Positions 1-8,384 are shown, numbered from the stretch's first letter. The stretch: 29,034 bases of DNA from Ruminococcus flavefaciens (GCA_002371825.1 DFHF01000051.1:1-29034); one strand, 5' to 3'. Numbers and translations are program-made. The notes: generated by a model not told the origin, from the letters alone.

Positions 1-465
1 GAAGCCGTTTATCTTCTGGATAAGCGTCTCCATTTCACCATTTCTGTCAAGCTGATCTCTGAAAAAGTCCAGAACTATCAATGTATCAAGCTTGAGCTGA
101 GAGTAGACCACCGGAACATGAGATTCATCTGTTTCAAGTATAAGATAATCCGCTTTTACTTTTCCCTTCATGTCACAGTGACGAAGAAGCAGTGAACATA
201 TACCTGTATCAAGATTGTTTCCTTCACGGTTCGTGATGATCTTCTTTCCGCTTCTCTCAAAAAGCTGGGCGATACAGTTTGTTACAGAGGTCTTTCCGTT
301 TGTACCTGTTACAGCAATTATCGGACAGTCGACCTTGAACATTGAGACTGCCTTGTGGCGGGAAATATGCCAGAGAACGATTCCCGGCAGATTTCCTGCA
401 TTCCGCTTCATAAGATGAAGCATTTTCACTATTATTTTTCCTATAAGTATCTGTAGTCGTTTCAA
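1..465 (-). CDS. murT: MurT-like Mur ligase, lipid II isoglutaminyl synthase subunit (partial, 3' end outside window)
   Basis: The 155 residues visible are the N-terminal part of a Mur ligase family protein. MurT with its partner GatD amidates the D-Glu of lipid II stem peptides on the cytoplasmic side of the membrane, using ATP and glutamine. Seen here: a hydrophobic N-terminus, the P-loop GTNGKTS (residues 54-60), the NREGNN stretch (from about residue 79), an LETDES acidic motif (about 110-115) and FFRDQLDR (about 134-141), which matches the NLFRDQLDR motif typical of MurT and unlike MurC-F. I chose a TTG start at 465 because GGAGG lies at 472-476 with a 6-base spacer and the N-terminal length fits the family; the in-frame ATG at 423 would remove a usual N-terminal helix and lacks that site. 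GatD would be expected beyond the left edge but cannot be seen. Confidence 0.85.
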   Translation of the reverse strand, partial: MKRLQILIGKIIVKMLHLMKRNAGNLPGIVLWHISRHKAVSMFKVDCPIIAVTGTNGKTSVTNCIAQLFERSGKKIITNREGNNLDTGICSLLLRHCDMKGKVKADYLILETDESHVPVVYSQLKLDTLIVLDFFRDQLDRNGEMETLIQKINGF

Positions 466-494
466 TTTTATCCTCCGGATATTATTTTTATTCC

Positions 495-514
495 AGAACT
501 GAATTGTCAGTTCT
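495..514 (-). other. Perfect 8-bp hairpin spanning the stop codon of the giant helicase gene
   Basis: AGAACTGA (495-502) and TCAGTTCT (507-514) form a perfect inverted repeat with a 4-base loop. On the minus strand the stop TGA (507-509) of the helicase gene lies inside the first arm. No U-run follows, so it is not a standard intrinsic terminator. The murT ribosome site starts 19 bases downstream. It could be an RNA processing or stability element, or affect coupling between the two genes. Confidence 0.5.
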
Positions 515-3500
515 CATTATAGCTTACCTTTCCGTCATCACCGAAGCTGACGTATCCTTTTCCCTTTGCCTGACGGATACCAAGGGCAAGAGATGTCTCC
601 AGAGCAGGAGTAACTCTCGTAAATCCGAAAAGATGTGCTGCCTCACGGAGCAGGTCTTCTCTCTGCATCGCTATCTGACGGGACATAATAAGCTTTATTC
701 CCTGTGCAAGCTCCTCAGGAGGTATATCCGCAGCATCACGGCGCTCACCCTCAGGGGAGATCACTCTGCACTTGTCATATGTTTCAGGATCCTGATCGCT
801 GAGCCATACAAATTCAGTCTCACCGCTGGCAGTTGTCTTGGCTCCTGATCTTTCAAGTGCCAGATCAAAGGTCTTTTTCATCGCAGCACCCGGTCTGGTT
901 ATTCCCCAGCAGGCAAAAACTTTTTTTGCAAGAAGCGCCCTGCTGACAGGTGCTTCTTTGACAAGCACGTTATTGATGCATTTTGCGATCTTTTCGGTAT
1001 TTCCTTCATTGAAGCTCTCAGAAGTACCGGTCTCCTTTACCTTGAAGGTCTCATACTTATCACAGAGATCTGTCAGCTGCTGCTCCTCTTCCTTCTCAAA
1101 AACTATCTCCTGCTTCGGTTTCGGAGCTTCCGGTGTCTTCTTTTCAGGGGTACGGTATTTTTCGATCGCTTTCTCTATCTCGGCTTTTATTTTTTCGATA
1201 ACTCTGTCCTTATTATCAAGCCAGTCAAGGATATAAACGCTCATAACGTTCCAGCCCAGTCCTCTGAGTACTGACGGCTGGGAAAGAGTTCTGTCACTTG
1301 CTGTACCGTTCTGGAAGTGCGAAAGGCTTCCGCAATTGATGCCGAGTATATAAGTATCAGGCTTGTCAGGATTGCATACTGCAACATCTATCTTATAATC
1401 AGAGCATCCGACATTAGTCTTTGAGGTATAGCCGATCTTATTCAGCTCAGCGGCAACGACCTGTTCAAATCCATTCTGGCTGGAGGTGCTGCTGCTCTTG
1501 ACTGCAAGCGCACTTCTTCCCTTTGCAGCAAATTCGAGGAATCCCTTAAGTCCTTCAACTCCGTCTGAACGTGTTCTTGAAAGGTCGATCTGGTCAGGAG
1601 TAATTACAGAGAATACTATCATCTGCATCTTTGATCTGGATATTGCAACATTAAGTCTTCTCCATCCGCCGTCACGGTTGAGCGGACCAAAGTTCATAGA
1701 TACCTTTCCTTCCTTGTCAGGACCATATCCTACTGAGAACATTATTACATCTCGCTCATCTCCCTGAACATTTTCAAGGTTCTTGATGAGTATGGGCTCA
1801 TACATCTCGTTTGCCCATTCTTCAAGCTGAGGCTCCTGTCTGAAGGCATCCATGAGCAGATCGTCAATAAGGTTCTGCTGAGGCATACTGAAAGTTACGA
1901 CACCAATACTGAGCTTTCTGAGTTCGGGATCCGCAAGGCGGCGAGATATCTCAGCAACTATAGCCTGAGCTTCTGCCTTGTTCTGCTTTGTTGAGCCCTT
2001 GTCATAATATCCCTCAACGTGTACCCAGCTGACCTCTGAAACCTGATCATCAGGAGACGGGAATGTGAAAAGCTTATTATCATAGTATTTGGCATTGCTG
2101 TATGCTATCAGACTCTCGTGTCTTGAACGATAGTGCCAGAGCAAATGCTTCTGAGGCATTGAAAGTGCAAGACAATCATCCAGAACACTTTCAAGGTCTT
2201 CCTTTTCATAGTTTTCTTCATCGACCTGATTTGATGTGAAGAAGCTGGTAGGAGGAAGCTGCTTCGGGTCTCCGACAACGATAACATTTTCACCTCTTGC
2301 AATAGCACCGACTGCTTCGCAGGTCGGAAGCTGGGAAGCCTCATCGAATATTACAAGATCAAACTTCGGATATGAAGGGTCTATATACTGAGCAACAGAA
2401 ATAGGGCTCATCAGCATTACAGGACACATTCTTCTGAGCAGATTGGGGATGCTGTCAAAAAGCTTGCGTATGGACATCATCCTGCCGTTGCTCTTTATTG
2501 CTTTCTGCAGTATACCTATCTCAGAGCTTCCTGCCGCAGAACCAGCTGCAGGGATCTTGGCAGAGAGTTCAGCAACAAGCTCCTGCATTGAAAGTGTCGT
2601 GAAGCTGTCCTGTGCTTCGCCGAGACGGCGGATGGTATCATCAAAGAGTGTCCCCTGGAATCCGGAAAGTATGCTGCTCCTTGTGATAACGCTCGTTACC
2701 ATGGCTTTGCTTATATCGCAGTCATATGCGGAAATAAGCTGCTCGGACGGAACAGTGCCGTCAAGGTAAGCCTCAGCAACATTATCGATACCGAAGTCAC
2801 TGAGCTGCTTGCATATTGTGACAATACCTGTCCATTCCTTGAGCTGTGGAAGTGCTCTTGTAACTGCATCAGCCTTATCTGCGGCGAATGAGCACCACTC
2901 ATCTCCTGCCAGAAGCTTTTCAGGTACAACTGCAAAATCTTTTTCAAGATCAGCTATCGCACTGTAAAGTGCAATATAATCTGCAGTTATCTTGCCGGAA
3001 AGCTCTTTATTAGCAAGTTTCTTTGCAGGATCGCCGAATTTATCAGTCAAAGAATCTATAAGCCTCAGCTTCTGCTCACCGCTTAAGGACGATGCGTATA
3101 TCTGTTCACGAAGCTGCTGAGAAAGATCAGAGGCTGCACTGAGAGCCTGCCAGTCAGTATCCTCGCCAAGCCACAGAGGGGCAAAAAGTGAGGTTATCTC
3201 CGCAGGAGCTTCCTTTACGGCTTTACTCAGATCTGCAAGGCGATTAAGCTTATCATAATGCTCTGTAATATTACTCTTTGTAACTGTTCCTGATGACTTT
3301 GCATGGGCGGACAGCTCTTTAACAAGTTTCTTGCTCTTGAAATATTTTGAAGCGAACCACTTGCTCTGGGCTTTCTTCCAGTTTACAAGAGCACTGCTGC
3401 TGTCAAAGGAGAGAACTGAACTTTCAAATTTATCAAGGATCTCAGTCCTGAGATCGGATAGTTCTTTTCCGCTGGCTAAAAGTTCTTCAGCCTTCTGCTT

Positions 3501-6308
3501 GTGCAGCTCCCATGTACTGCCTGAAACAACACCTGAGAGAATCTGTGCTTCCCCGGAAGCCATTGTCAGCACATCTGAAACCGCCTTGCACTGCTGATAA
3601 TCAAGGGGCGAACCTCCGCACATTGAAGAAAGCTGTGCTGTATCAGATTCAGCGGCAGACAGGTATTTTTTGAATTCAGCAAGTTTAGCTTCAAAAGCGC
3701 CTCTTGTTTCAGGTGTACATGAGTCAAGACGGCATATGTTAAGGGGAGTTGCTGTTACATCGCCGAATTCCTTTCCGGCAGCAGCAAGACTTTCGAGAGT
3801 CTCCCGCCACATTGTGAAAGAACTTTCGCTCATAGAATCGAGCTGTTCCGCAGTAAACGAGAATTTTCCGCCGGAATCACGATTATTTTCATAGCGGACA
3901 GCTGCATCATAGAGAGAGCAGCCGAAATTGCGCTGTTTATGGATCTCTTCCATAGTCTGATCCAATTCCTGGCGCATTGCGTATATTTTTTCAGCCTGAG
4001 CCTTATACTCCTGAGAATGCTTTACTTTTCCTACGTTCAACGTATCTTCAAGCTGCTTGAGCACTGCTCTCTTCTGAGCCTTATTTGAATGAAGTTCAAG
4101 ACAGAAAGGACCAAGTCCTACCTTGTTCAGACGCTTCTCAACTACTGAAAGGGCTGCCATTTTCTCTGCAACAAATAGCACTGACTTTCCCTGATACAGC
4201 GCACTTGCGATCATGTTTGTGATAGTCTGAGACTTACCGCTTCCGGGAGGTCCGTGAAGAACGAAGCTCTTTCCCTGAGATGCTGCATACACAGCTGCAA
4301 GCTGTGATGAATCGGCGCTAAGGGGAACTGTCAGATCAGAGGGCTTTACTTTCGCATCAAGGTCAAGAGGTGAAATATACAGATCATCCTCTGCCCATTC
4401 TGTCTTTCCGGATATAAGACTTGCTACGACCTTATTCTTTGCAAGCTCATCAGCACGATTGCGTATATCGTTCCACATGATAAATCTTGTGAAGGAGAAC
4501 TGTCCAATGAAAGCATATTCCTCTATATCCCAGCGTTCTTTGGACATTATTCCCTGACGGATAGTGCTGAATATCAGTTTCAGGTTCACTCCGTTTTCAT
4601 CTTCAGGGACCGGATCAAGACCTTTTATGTCAATGCCGAAAAACTGACGGAGCATTTCAAGCATTGTGATATTGACCTGAGTATCTTCGTCACGAATCCT
4701 GATAGTATATGACTTTTCCTGAACTTTTCGTACTATATCTATAGGAACAAGCACAAGCGGTGCATATCTTGCCTTATCGCTCTTGTCTGTCTCAAACCAG
4801 CGCAGGAATCCAAGTGCAAGGTAAATGGTATTTGCACCGTTTTCTTCCATGCTGACTTTGGCCTGACGGTGAAGCTTCTTCATAAGCTTTTCAAGATCAC
4901 TGTCTTTCAGGAATGTACGGAGACGTTTGCTTTTGAATTCCGATTCGGATACAGATGAAATAAGATCCTTTGCATTTTCGATCTCATATATCTTGCTGTC
5001 AGATATACTCAGTGTCATGTCGTTGGGCATAGGCATTACTTTGAATTCCTCTCCCTTTGACATCTCATCTTCAAGAACTCCAAGGTCGCTTGTCATGAGC
5101 TGTACGCTCATCGATGTAGGACGGAAATTAAGAAGACTGTTCCTCAGGCTGAGATCAAGAAGCTTTCGTTCCCATATCACCTGTTTGGTAACTTCTCTCG
5201 ATCCGGTCTGCGGGATAACATCTCCGATTATTTCAAGCTCACTGGGAGCCTCAGTTATCTCAGATCCTTTTCTTTCGCCGTAATCAACAGCTTTGAAGCT
5301 TCCGTTTTCAGATACTCTCGAAGGCATTGGACGGATGCCGCTGGAACGAGTTCTCTCAATATCAATTGCAAATATAAAATCAGCCGGTTCGCTGAGATGC
5401 TCTGCTGCGTGCTTCTCTGCGGTGTTGAAATCGACATTTTTTCCTGCCACAAAATCTGTGCACTCAACAACGCTCATCGCATCGATACCATGTGCTATCC
5501 GCTTTGTTATTGCGGCACAGTCATACTGAAGGCAGTCCGGGAAAGTCTCATTTTCAAGCCAGCAACCTGCAAATGCATGGCCGTTTATCACAATAAGCAG
5601 CGGATTCAGTCCCACAGCCTCCATGCACGAGCAATACAGGACTGCAAGATCAATACAAGTGCCCGATTTTCCTTCAAGCACAGCATCGGGAGTTCTGATC
5701 CTCTGAGCCTCCTCAAAGCTTGCCGGCGGCATGGTGTAAGCAATATTCTGCTCCTGAAGCGCAGCATATATCGCTCCCATCTGCTGTTTTGCTATATTAG
5801 GATTCCTTGTCTGATATCCTGTAAAGGATGGACTGCCCGTCCACTTCTGAAGATGAAGACTGGCAGCAGAAACTAACTCCTGGACCTTGGGATGGTTCGG
5901 AGTTATAAAGGCTGCAGCCATTTCAGGCATGAACAGAACACCTGTCCACTGGTCATAGGCAAGAAGCTCTATAGTCATTGTCTTTGAAGCGGATACGTTA
6001 TCTCCTTCAAGAACATCTATTGTTGCGTTTCCGACCATTTTTTCAGTCAGGCCAAAAAGATATTCCGGCTTGAGAATTATATTAACAGGCGAAAAATCTA
6101 CCGGCTGACCTGGTTTAAGTGTTACAGGTGATGATTCGTATGTAACTGCAAAATCCGGCTCAAATGAGATCCTGAGTCTGACATCAGTTATCTCGTTATC
6201 TGTTGTATTGGTCAGTACAATATCCCTGAAAACCGGGACATAATTCTGCTGCATTGCAAAATTGATCTTAGCTGTGATATTACCGCTTATTCTGATCTTG
6301 TCGTCCAT
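507..6308 (-). CDS. Giant multidomain protein: transglutaminase-like, DUF4011, SF1 helicase, MTES_1575/Vsr-like nuclease fold, DUF3320
   Basis: This is a 1933-residue cytoplasmic protein. Order of domains: beta-sandwich (about 1-125); transglutaminase-like domain (about 150-310) with a plausible triad C218 (SGTC), H244 (NGHAF), D263 (YDC); DUF4011 (about 375-600, starts near RKLLDLSLRNSLLNF); helicase Walker A GPPGSGKS (686-693); a roughly 600-residue helical insert; Walker B DEAS (1322-1325); GDPKQLPP (1346-1353); YRSRHE (1393-1398); ENVQGDERD (1512-1520) and NVAISRS (1553-1559); nuclease-like fold (about 1612-1720); DUF3320-like end (about 1860-1925). Related DUF4011-helicase-Vsr proteins are reported as phage-defence genes (my recollection of the literature). 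In the nuclease fold the usual GIECDG reads GINCGS, so cleavage activity is doubtful. I chose ATG 6308 because AAGGAG (6315-6320) precedes it by 6 bases; the longer frame to 6365 would run through the -10 box. A function in defence or DNA repair is inference. Confidence 0.85.
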   Translation of the reverse strand: MDDKIRISGNITAKINFAMQQNYVPVFRDIVLTNTTDNEITDVRLRISFEPDFAVTYESSPVTLKPGQPVDFSPVNIILKPEYLFGLTEKMVGNATIDVLEGDNVSASKTMTIELLAYDQWTGVLFMPEMAAAFITPNHPKVQELVSAASLHLQKWTGSPSFTGYQTRNPNIAKQQMGAIYAALQEQNIAYTMPPASFEEAQRIRTPDAVLEGKSGTCIDLAVLYCSCMEAVGLNPLLIVINGHAFAGCWLENETFPDCLQYDCAAITKRIAHGIDAMSVVECTDFVAGKNVDFNTAEKHAAEHLSEPADFIFAIDIERTRSSGIRPMPSRVSENGSFKAVDYGERKGSEITEAPSELEIIGDVIPQTGSREVTKQVIWERKLLDLSLRNSLLNFRPTSMSVQLMTSDLGVLEDEMSKGEEFKVMPMPNDMTLSISDSKIYEIENAKDLISSVSESEFKSKRLRTFLKDSDLEKLMKKLHRQAKVSMEENGANTIYLALGFLRWFETDKSDKARYAPLVLVPIDIVRKVQEKSYTIRIRDEDTQVNITMLEMLRQFFGIDIKGLDPVPEDENGVNLKLIFSTIRQGIMSKERWDIEEYAFIGQFSFTRFIMWNDIRNRADELAKNKVVASLISGKTEWAEDDLYISPLDLDAKVKPSDLTVPLSADSSQLAAVYAASQGKSFVLHGPPGSGKSQTITNMIASALYQGKSVLFVAEKMAALSVVEKRLNKVGLGPFCLELHSNKAQKRAVLKQLEDTLNVGKVKHSQEYKAQAEKIYAMRQELDQTMEEIHKQRNFGCSLYDAAVRYENNRDSGGKFSFTAEQLDSMSESSFTMWRETLESLAAAGKEFGDVTATPLNICRLDSCTPETRGAFEAKLAEFKKYLSAAESDTAQLSSMCGGSPLDYQQCKAVSDVLTMASGEAQILSGVVSGSTWELHKQKAEELLASGKELSDLRTEILDKFESSVLSFDSSSALVNWKKAQSKWFASKYFKSKKLVKELSAHAKSSGTVTKSNITEHYDKLNRLADLSKAVKEAPAEITSLFAPLWLGEDTDWQALSAASDLSQQLREQIYASSLSGEQKLRLIDSLTDKFGDPAKKLANKELSGKITADYIALYSAIADLEKDFAVVPEKLLAGDEWCSFAADKADAVTRALPQLKEWTGIVTICKQLSDFGIDNVAEAYLDGTVPSEQLISAYDCDISKAMVTSVITRSSILSGFQGTLFDDTIRRLGEAQDSFTTLSMQELVAELSAKIPAAGSAAGSSEIGILQKAIKSNGRMMSIRKLFDSIPNLLRRMCPVMLMSPISVAQYIDPSYPKFDLVIFDEASQLPTCEAVGAIARGENVIVVGDPKQLPPTSFFTSNQVDEENYEKEDLESVLDDCLALSMPQKHLLWHYRSRHESLIAYSNAKYYDNKLFTFPSPDDQVSEVSWVHVEGYYDKGSTKQNKAEAQAIVAEISRRLADPELRKLSIGVVTFSMPQQNLIDDLLMDAFRQEPQLEEWANEMYEPILIKNLENVQGDERDVIMFSVGYGPDKEGKVSMNFGPLNRDGGWRRLNVAISRSKMQMIVFSVITPDQIDLSRTRSDGVEGLKGFLEFAAKGRSALAVKSSSTSSQNGFEQVVAAELNKIGYTSKTNVGCSDYKIDVAVCNPDKPDTYILGINCGSLSHFQNGTASDRTLSQPSVLRGLGWNVMSVYILDWLDNKDRVIEKIKAEIEKAIEKYRTPEKKTPEAPKPKQEIVFEKEEEQQLTDLCDKYETFKVKETGTSESFNEGNTEKIAKCINNVLVKEAPVSRALLAKKVFACWGITRPGAAMKKTFDLALERSGAKTTASGETEFVWLSDQDPETYDKCRVISPEGERRDAADIPPEELAQGIKLIMSRQIAMQREDLLREAAHLFGFTRVTPALETSLALGIRQAKGKGYVSFGDDGKVSYNEN

Positions 6309-6355
6309 AAGATTCTCCTTCCCGCCGTCTGGCAGAGCGTACTCATACATAATAT

Positions 6356-6384
6356 ATAATAGCACATTTTATCAGATTTTACAA
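6356..6384 (-). promoter_or_regulatory. Sigma-A type promoter of the giant helicase gene
   Basis: Read on minus: -35 TTGTAA (6379-6384), 17-base spacer, -10 TATTAT (6356-6361). The predicted transcription start near 6349 leaves about 40 bases before the ATG at 6308. Lying just downstream of a terminator, it makes the gene an independent transcription unit, though murT may be cotranscribed. Confidence 0.65.
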
Positions 6385-6395
6385 TATTTTTTCAT

Positions 6396-6424
6396 AAAAA
6401 ATGCGGTATAACAATGTATACCGC
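6396..6424 (-). terminator. Intrinsic terminator of the beta-helix acyltransferase gene
   Basis: On minus, GCGGTATA (6417-6424) and TATACCGC (6403-6410) form an 8-bp perfect stem with a 6-base loop, followed by A-TTTTTT (6396-6402). It lies about 9 bases after the stop codon at 6433. Confidence 0.85.
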
Positions 6425-6432
6425 AATACTTC

Positions 6433-7098
6433 TTATTTTTTCTTAACTATTACTCCGCCGGTTTTATATATACTTTCCGCCGGAACTACTCCTCTGACAC
6501 AGCTTGTGGGATAAATATTGGAATTTCTTCCGATTATTGTTCCCGGATTAAGAACGCTGTTGCAGCCGACCTCAACATAATCGCCAAGCATAGCTCCTAT
6601 CTTCTTTATGCCTGTCTCTATATTTTCTTCAGCAGACTTTATAACTACATTTGTCTTATCAGACTTTACATTTGATGTTATAGAACCGGCACCCATATGT
6701 GATTTATATCCGAGAATGCTGTCTCCTACATAGTTATAGTGTGGAGTCTGTACATTATCAAATATAATGACATTTTTAAGCTCTGCTGAGTTTCCTACTA
6801 CACAGTTTTCGCCTACAAGCGCACTTCCTCTGATAAATGCACAGTGACGGACCTCTGTATTTGCACCGATTATACATGGTGCTCCGATATAGGCAGACGG
6901 GAATACTTTTGCTGTCTTATGTATCCATACGTTCTCAGAGGGATTATCATACTCATCCGGATCAAGCTTGCTGCCAATTGAAATTATCAGCTCACTTATA
7001 CCTTTAAGAGCCTCCCACGGGTACTCAAAGCTACTAAGATAGTCAGCGGCAATAGTATGTTTAAGATCAAAAAGATCAGTTATTCTTACATTTTCCAT
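6433..7098 (-). CDS. Stand-alone left-handed beta-helix (hexapeptide) acyltransferase, GlmU C-domain-like
   Basis: The 221-residue protein has a roughly 55-residue N-terminal region, then hexapeptide repeats (about 60-205) with I/V/L-G-x-x turns, as in bacterial acyltransferases that use acetyl-CoA on nucleotide sugars or sugar phosphates. The stretch TPHYNYVGDSILG (118-130) resembles the NHLSYLGDAEIG region of GlmU, so H120 may correspond to the GlmU catalytic His. There is no nucleotidyltransferase domain, so it is not a full GlmU. Such short proteins are often annotated as UDP-GlcNAc pyrophosphorylase-related; I would not assign that activity. The frame extends to 7110, but that TTG directly touches AGGAG; the ATG at 7098 has AGGAG 12 bases upstream. 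It has its own consensus promoter and terminator, and is monocistronic. The substrate is unknown. Confidence 0.8.
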   Translation of the reverse strand: MENVRITDLFDLKHTIAADYLSSFEYPWEALKGISELIISIGSKLDPDEYDNPSENVWIHKTAKVFPSAYIGAPCIIGANTEVRHCAFIRGSALVGENCVVGNSAELKNVIIFDNVQTPHYNYVGDSILGYKSHMGAGSITSNVKSDKTNVVIKSAEENIETGIKKIGAMLGDYVEVGCNSVLNPGTIIGRNSNIYPTSCVRGVVPAESIYKTGGVIVKKK

Positions 7099-7148
7099 TT
7101 TAAAAATCAACTCCTGAAAATAATGCCTTTATCATAAATATATACATA

Positions 7149-7177
7149 ATTATACTATCATTGACCATGATTGTCAA
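7149..7177 (-). promoter_or_regulatory. Full-consensus sigma-A promoter of the beta-helix acyltransferase gene
   Basis: Read on minus: TTGACA (7172-7177), exactly 17 bases, TATAAT (7149-7154). Both hexamers match the consensus fully. Transcription would start near 7142, about 44 bases before the ATG at 7098. Confidence 0.85.
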
Positions 7178-7178
7178 T
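7160..7178. promoter_or_regulatory. Inverted repeat overlapping the -35 box, possible operator
   Basis: ATTGAC (7160-7165) and GTCAAT (7173-7178) are perfect 6-bp arms around a 7-base centre. The right arm is the -35 box of the minus promoter and the left arm fills its spacer, a placement suited to a repressor. Part of the symmetry comes simply from the -35 sequence, so this may be chance. Confidence 0.35.
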
Positions 7179-7215
7179 AAAAATACAGCTTTTTGCTATA
7201 ATTTTGATTATTTAC

Positions 7216-7244
7216 TTTACATTGTATCGGGTTTATGGTAAAAT
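7216..7244 (+). promoter_or_regulatory. Promoter of the SGNH hydrolase gene
   Basis: -35 TTTACA (7216-7221), 17-base spacer, -10 TAAAAT (7239-7244) with an upstream TGG that fits an extended -10. Transcription would start near 7251, giving a leader of about 84 bases. It is divergent from the 7149-7177 promoter, with about 38 bases between the two -35 boxes. Confidence 0.65.
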
Positions 7245-7334
7245 ATGACTGTTCATAATAAAGAAGTTTTTTAATGATCATATTGATTTTTCGCTATAAA
7301 GCGGAAATATGTATCTGACGAAAGTGTGTGGAAT

Positions 7335-8363
7335 ATGAAAGAAAAAATAGTTAGGTTCCTGAAAAGTCCTTCTCTTGCATTGGTGCTTTTTATTACAGCA
7401 ATGCTTGCGGTTCTTTGGGCATACGGCGCCAGAAAGAACCCTGAGGGTCCTATCGGAAACACCGATTCAGTAGTTGCTAAAGTCGCTGTAAATACTGATA
7501 TCACAACTACTAAAAAAATAATAACTTCACGGACATCTGCTGTTACGTCTGCCGTTGTTACTTCTGTATCAACTACTGCTTCAACTACTTCTACTACGAC
7601 TACTATGACCGAAACAACTACTACAGTTACAGAGACAACAACAGCTCCTCCTCCGCCTGCTCCTGAGCCGGATAATACTAATAACGATGCTCCTGCATCT
7701 ACTCCGGGACAGCCTATGTCACCGTATCTATATGCCGGAGTTTCGCCTAACAGCTCATTCTATCAGGAAAGGCTTGCTATCGCCGGAGACTCTATTGCAT
7801 CCGGCTATCAGATATACGGATATATACCGTATGAGCATAATATCGCAAAAGAATCTGTTGGCCTCTGGAATCTCAATAGAAACACCTTCAATTTCGGATA
7901 CGGAAATATGAGTATGGTCGACTCTGTTGCCTATATGCAGCCAAAATTATTGATGATCTCTATGGGCATGAACGACCTCCCCATGAATGATCCCGGATGG
8001 TTTGCCGGACTATATTCTTCATTGGTCGACCAGATCCTTGCAGTTGATCCGGATGTGAATATTGTATGTGCCGGCATCACTCCTGTGGCAGGATATGTTA
8101 CCTATAGTACAAATGAGAATATCCGCAATTACAATGCTGCTATAGAAAATCTTGTTGCAGAACTTGGTTCACCTCAGGTTTATTACTTTGATGCATATTC
8201 CGTTCTCGCTGACAGCAATACACTGGCTCTGAGTCCTAATTACTCAGGCGGAGACGGTATTCATATCACCTCAGGCAGCTACAATGATATGCTTACTGCA
8301 CTTTTTAATTTCCTTGATACTACCCCTGTAATGGAAAATATAATGAATTCAGAAGGTCAATAA
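7335..8363 (+). CDS. Membrane-anchored extracellular SGNH/GDSL hydrolase with Thr-rich linker
   Basis: The 342-residue protein has a short basic N-terminus, one membrane helix (about 12-30), a low-complexity Thr/Ser stretch (about 57-103) and a PPPPAPEP segment, followed by a catalytic domain (about 143-335). SGNH family marks are AGDSIASGY with nucleophile S153, GMND (211-214, N213) and GGDGIH with D307 and H310. Proteins of this family are esterases or deacylases acting on carbohydrate or envelope acyl groups; with this topology the enzyme should face the outside and the linker would span the cell wall. The substrate cannot be inferred. The start is uncertain: ATG 7335 has only a weak GGA just upstream, and GTG 7326 is also in frame. 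It is the only plus-strand protein gene here and converges on the his operon. Confidence 0.85.
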   Translation: MKEKIVRFLKSPSLALVLFITAMLAVLWAYGARKNPEGPIGNTDSVVAKVAVNTDITTTKKIITSRTSAVTSAVVTSVSTTASTTSTTTTMTETTTTVTETTTAPPPPAPEPDNTNNDAPASTPGQPMSPYLYAGVSPNSSFYQERLAIAGDSIASGYQIYGYIPYEHNIAKESVGLWNLNRNTFNFGYGNMSMVDSVAYMQPKLLMISMGMNDLPMNDPGWFAGLYSSLVDQILAVDPDVNIVCAGITPVAGYVTYSTNENIRNYNAAIENLVAELGSPQVYYFDAYSVLADSNTLALSPNYSGGDGIHITSGSYNDMLTALFNFLDTTPVMENIMNSEGQ

Positions 8364-8384
8364 AGATCTCAGAATATAATTTTT

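Noticed and set aside
6309..6365. Upstream extension of the giant helicase gene by 19 codons
   Set aside because: It would begin upstream of the predicted transcription start and overlap the -10 box; ATG 6308 has a good ribosome site.
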